A DNA stretch of 52,128 bases from Pholiota molesta. Lineage: Eukaryota; Basidiomycota; Agaricomycetes; Agaricales; Strophariaceae. A model generated the notes under the pieces. That model worked only from the letters and a program-made list of their open reading frames with translations. It was not told the DNA's origin and did no database searches. Each line of letters begins with the position of its first letter. Positions within the stretch are counted from its first letter, which is position 1. This document shows, piece after piece, positions 48,293 through 52,128 of the stretch. The stretch covers positions 1 through 52,128 of the forward strand of contig JACGCK010000280.1 of NCBI GenBank assembly GCA_014925825.1, given 5' to 3'. Position numbers and translations under genes: made by a program.

Positions 48293-49372
48293 CGTTGAGG
48301 GAGGAGGTATGGGGTTAAGAGAAGGGTGTGGCTATGGGAGAATATGGGCAAATGGGTGGGAACTGGGATGAAAGGTTGAGGAGGAAGTGGTTTTATAGAA
48401 ATTATTTCTTGCATGTCCTAGATGGGCAAACAGTTAAGGATATTAATATACCGACTCGGCAGGAATCACCGAAGGCACAGATGTGGAGAAGATTCAAGAG
48501 AAGATGGTGGTCCGATTCATGCGTAGTACTTGGTAGCCATCGCAGATGTGGTTTAGATTTTTCGAGAAGAGGGTCACCCACATGAACCTCTGGGAAAGGA
48601 TTGGCTGAAAATCACGACGCGGATGTACTTACCCCTGATTTTTTCTGAACCGTCATGGTGGCTAGAAATACCTTATTACCGAGTACTGGCTGTCCCTGCG
48701 AGCCTGTCGTTGAGTGCAGGCATCAATCCTATGACGCATACCAAAAGCCTTTTCACTTTGTTGACGGGACTTCCAAAGCATATAGAAATGGGCCGGTACT
48801 TGTACTTGGAGAGAAGGCGCAGCCCTTGTTCCCGTCTCGACCAGGGGATGGGGTCAAACAAGGCTCGCGCGTGAGAGCCTGCTCGCGATCGACGAGGATG
48901 GTGTTCTCCGCTGAACTATGGACTGATGGGGCTGCGTGGAACAGCAGATGTCAAGTCATGGCTGCTGGATCTGATAGAAGATGGGAGGCGCAGGATCTTG
49001 TCGGGGAGGATACACGTGTGGGGGGGTTCGACGGTGGCTCGCGTCCAGTCCGCCTGAATCGCAGACGCCGGCCAGATCTCTACCGCGCGCGTGTTGTGGC
49101 CTGTTTGTGTCTGAGCTGGGATCAGGTGACTGATTCGTGCGTCTGTGCTCCTCCTCCTCCCTGTTCCCAGCATCTCCTCCCCGCACCAATACCCACAATC
49201 CCCCTCACACGCCCCCCAGCCGTCGCCCCCCACCGCCCCACAACGCACACCACTCTCGTCGACGCCGCACACGCCCTCCACCTCCCCCCACCCGCGCTCG
49301 TTCGACCCGCCCCTGCCCGCCCCCCACCCGCCCAGCCGCTCTGCATCTCTCTGTCCACCCCTACTACCCATC
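48293..49372. promoter_or_regulatory. Divergent promoter region of MFS transporter and GSK3
   Basis: 1.08 kb between two divergent starts. The last 230 bp before the kinase ATG are strongly C/CT-rich, as in many highly expressed fungal genes. No gene or clear protein-binding motif is seen. Confidence 0.45.
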
Positions 49373-51023
49373 ATGACGACCCACGGCCCCATTAACGGTG
49401 TAAAAGTCTCTCGTACGTAGCCCCATTCGCCCTTTTGTCTCCCAACACATACTGACCGCCATCCTCTGTATATCGCATTTCCATCTTGTCCATCATCCGA
49501 CGTCCCTCTGCCGTATTGTGCTTTTCGCCGCACTCTTGTATCTAATCGCCGTCAATCGACACGTGTTCCGCCTCCTTGTTCCATCCAGCCATCGACGACC
49601 CCCACAAGGTGGTCAAGGTTATTTCCTCCGACGGCAAAACCGGCGAGCAAAGAGACCTCACCTATACCAACTGCAAGGTCGTTGGAAACGGCTCTTTTGG
49701 TGTCGTTTTCCAGGCGAGACTCATCGGCCCTCCCAAGGACGGCGACGACATTGCCATCAAGAAAGTTTTACAAGACAAACGATTCAAGGTGCGTCCTTCG
49801 GATCTTGCCCTCCTGCTTCTTTTCACCTCTTTTTTCTAGAATCGAGAACTGCAAATAATGAGACTCGTATCCCATCCCAACGTCGTTGATCTACGTGCCT
49901 TCTTTTACTCCAACGGAGACAAGGTGGGTTTAACTCCCTATCTCAATCAGATCTACTCATGAGGACTTGCTTTCACAGAAAGACGAAGTCTACCTCAATC
50001 TCGTGTTGGAATACGTGCCCGAAACCGTCTACCGTGCGAGTCGCCACTATGCAAAGCTCAAGCAGCCCATGCCCATGCTCCAGATTAAATTGTACATGTA
50101 TCAACTCCTCCGCTCTCTCGCGTATATCCACTCGGTCGGCATTTGCCATCGAGATATCAAGCCCCAGAACCTGCTGCTCAATCCAGCAACGGGCATTCTC
50201 AAGCTTTGCGATTTTGGCTCTGCCAAGATCTTAGTATCCGGCGAGCCTAATGTTAGCTACATCTGTTCGCGATACTACCGCGCTCCAGAGCTCATTTTTG
50301 GGGCAACCAACTACACGACCAACATTGGCAAGTGCCTTCTCAAATTAAAAATAGACGCTGTTCATTGACGCTTTTGGTTATCCAGATATCTGGTCAACGG
50401 GATGTGTCATGGCTGAGCTAATGTTGGGTCAGCCCTTATTCCCGGGAGAGAGTGGCATCGACCAGCTGGTCGAGATCATCAAGGTGCTCGGCACGCCTTC
50501 GCGCGAGCAGATCAAGACGATGAACCCCAACTACATGGAGCACAAGTTCCCCCAGATCAAACCCCATCCGTTTTCAAAGGTGCGTGGTTGACGACATCGA
50601 TGAGCGATATGTGTGGCAGAATGAGCTTATTTGTGTGACAGGTCTTCCGGCCACGCACGGCACCCGAGGCTATTGACTTGGTGTCGAAACTCCTGGAATA
50701 CACGCCCAGCGCACGCCTGAGCGCGGTGGAAGCCATGGTGCACCCCTTCTTTGACGAGCTGAGGCAAGAAGGCGCCAGAATGCCCAACGGCAAGGATTTC
50801 CCGCCGCTGTTCAACTTTACTCGCGAGGGTGAGTGGCGTGGACATAGTACGGCGTCGCTGCGGGATACTGACGGACGTGTTGCTTGCAGAGTTGTCGGTG
50901 CGACCGGACCTGATTCGACAACTGGTGCCCCCACACTGCGAACCGGAGCTGGCCTTGCGGTTGATTGTGTTGGACAACTTTGTGCCCATACCGCTTGAGC
51001 AGCTGAAGATCACGCTGGATTGA
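49373..51023 (+). CDS. Glycogen synthase kinase 3 (GSK3/shaggy family)
   Basis: Ser/Thr kinase of the CMGC group acting in stress, cell cycle and growth signalling. It starts at 49373 ([13 protein letters not shown]), followed by a long intron (about 175 bp). Kinase landmarks are the Gly loop [11 protein letters not shown], the catalytic Lys in [26 protein letters not shown], the catalytic loop [17 protein letters not shown] and the activation segment [15 protein letters not shown] with the regulatory Tyr. The C-lobe follows ([20 protein letters not shown]), with [38 protein letters not shown] and the end [19 protein letters not shown]. About 395 residues; all joins keep frame. Length and motifs match fungal GSK3 closely. 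Confidence 0.95.
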
Positions 51024-51400
51024 AGGCTGGCTGTGATGGGCCAACGTGACCTGGTATTGATGCAACGTGCCCGTATTTTTGTTCTTCTGCCTCTGTTTCG
51101 CCTGTCTATATATCTTGAATCGAAATGCAATGCCTTGTACACACGAGAACTGATGTGCAATATGAGTATGTACTGAGTATGTGAGACGAGAAAGTTTTGT
51201 GACATGCCAACGGATGGCGACATGTGGCGTGAATCGAACGTAAGCTTGGCATATCCGTCCCCGACTTTAAAGTTCGCCGCCACTCTCCCTGAACCCACCC
51301 CCACCCATGCCGCCCAAATCCCAGAACTACGTCTGCGACACCCTCCCTGCACCCCGCCTCGCCTCCGCCACCGACACCCACAGCTTCCACGACGAGCCCC
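51024..51400. other. Intergenic region before the F-box gene
   Basis: About 377 bp, C-rich towards the right. An ATG at 51307 opens a frame that does not match the F-box protein, so I use 51401 as start. No other feature. Confidence 0.4.
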
Positions 51401-52128
51401 ATGCCTTCCGATCCCGAGGCCACCAGCCCCGACGAGCTCCAACAGCTCTCCGACGCCTCCGGCTCGCCCCAGCCGCCCCCGCGCAAGCTCTGTGTGCGCC
51501 ACCAGCGCATGGCCGACGAGGGGACCAACCTCAAGCTCCAGCATGTGCGTATCTCTCCCATCTCTTCTGGCGCTATCGATCACTTACCAGCATGCCGGCA
51601 GTCCCTAGGACGCGCTCCCGGTCGCCGAGAGGGAGGCCGTCAATGCAGTTGGTCCAACTTCTCCTCGTCCTCGCACCCCCAGCGGGCGCTCATCCTGCAG
51701 GGCCTCCTCACCATGTGCTGTTTCTCCCAGCTCTCGCTGCTCACCGAGCAGCTCGCCCACCTCATCCGCATCGACCCGTTCGCCGTCCTCCCGCGCGAGG
51801 TGAGCCTCAAGATCCTCAGCTACCTCGACGCCACCTCCCTCTGCCGCGCTGCCCAGGTCACCCGTCGGTGGAAGTGTCTTGCCGACGATAATATCCTTTG
51901 GCGCGGGATCTGCGAGCAGCATATCGGCCAGAAATGCCACAAGTGCGGCTGGGGCCTGCCTATCTTGGAGAAGAAGCGGGTGTATCGTCCCAAGTCGAGA
52001 TCGCCGTGTCCTTCTCCCAACGCTTCCCCTTCTTCCTCGTCCCTTTCCGCCCGTCTCAACAATCGCTCAAGCGAAGTGCTGCCAATACCCCCGATTTCGT
52101 CTTGGCTCCCCCTGCGAAACGGATTGCG
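51401..52128 (+). CDS. F-box protein, probable SCF ubiquitin-ligase subunit (N-terminal part, CDC4/Pop1-like)
   Basis: Substrate receptor of an SCF ubiquitin ligase; related fungal proteins carry WD40 repeats further on, beyond the window edge. It starts at 51401 (MPSDPEATSPDELQQLSDAS). The first exon ends RHQRMADEGTNLKLQH, followed by an intron ending near 51600-51608. Next come ALPVAEREAVNAVWSNFSSS and RALILQGLLTMCCFSQLSLL, then the F-box PFAVLPREVSLKILSYLDAT with SLCRAAQVTRRWKCLADDN and ILWRGICEQHIGQKCHKCGW. The protein continues to the edge with a Ser/Pro-rich linker. One base is missing near 51646-51653 (TTT to TT) to connect NAV to WSNF. The WD40 part is inferred from family knowledge. 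Confidence 0.8.
   Translation, partial: MPSDPEATSPDELQQLSDASGSPQPPPRKLCVRHQRMADEGTNLKLQHVRISPISSGAIDHLPACRQSLGRAPGRREGGRQCSWSNFSSSSHPQRALILQGLLTMCCFSQLSLLTEQLAHLIRIDPFAVLPREVSLKILSYLDATSLCRAAQVTRRWKCLADDNILWRGICEQHIGQKCHKCGWGLPILEKKRVYRPKSRSPCPSPNASPSSSSLSARLNNRSSEVLPIPPISSWLPLRNGL

Overview
The window is nuclear DNA of a basidiomycete fungus, most likely an agaricomycete of the polypore type. Genes are cut by many short introns (mostly 35-70 bp, GT-AG with a few GC-AG), lie on both strands without operons, and include families typical of Agaricomycetes: a Plavaka transposase, a DUF6532 protein, GDS1 winged-helix and NAM-like repeat proteins. All calls come from reading the sequence; no database search was run.

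Layout. 1-6.1 kb is repeat-derived accessory DNA: a decayed HMG-like family gene (+), a decayed NAM-like coiled-coil gene (-) and an array of inverted GTTTCTG motifs. 6.2-10.1 kb holds two tandem aldo-keto reductases with the same intron positions; the second carries a 113-bp insertion that may act as a new intron. 10.2-24.9 kb is a conserved block: TEL2 (-), linker histone H1 copy A (+), an OYE-type NADH:flavin oxidoreductase (+), a membrane-anchored adenylate-forming pseudoenzyme (+), linker histone H1 copy B (+), and a GDS1 winged-helix/KilA-N-like regulator (+). 24.9-36.4 kb is accessory again: an open 2.2-kb stretch, a Ser/Thr/Glu-rich gene, an apparently intact Plavaka transposase (-), a DUF6532 gene (+) and 2.5 kb of gene-poor DNA. 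36.4-52.1 kb is conserved: a JSN1-like RRM-Pumilio protein, a small MGNSAS-type protein, an agaricomycete disordered protein (-) divergent from tRNase Z (+), an MFS drug/polyamine-type transporter (-), GSK3 kinase (+), and the 5' part of an F-box protein (+).

The genes do not form one pathway. The conserved set covers genome maintenance (TEL2), chromatin (two linker histones), RNA processing and control (tRNase Z, Pumilio), signalling (GSK3), protein turnover (F-box) and redox or export functions (AKR pair, OYE, MFS).

The strongest global signal is a set of about 18-20 single-base frameshifts in otherwise conserved genes, nearly all -1 and nearly all in short homopolymers. They are concentrated in TEL2, H1-A, Pumilio, MGNSAS, the disordered protein, tRNase Z and the F-box gene, and absent from the AKRs, OYE, the adenylate-forming gene, H1-B, GDS1, Plavaka, MFS and GSK3. 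This looks like patchy long-read consensus error rather than biology, and these models should not be taken as true pseudogenes without resequencing.
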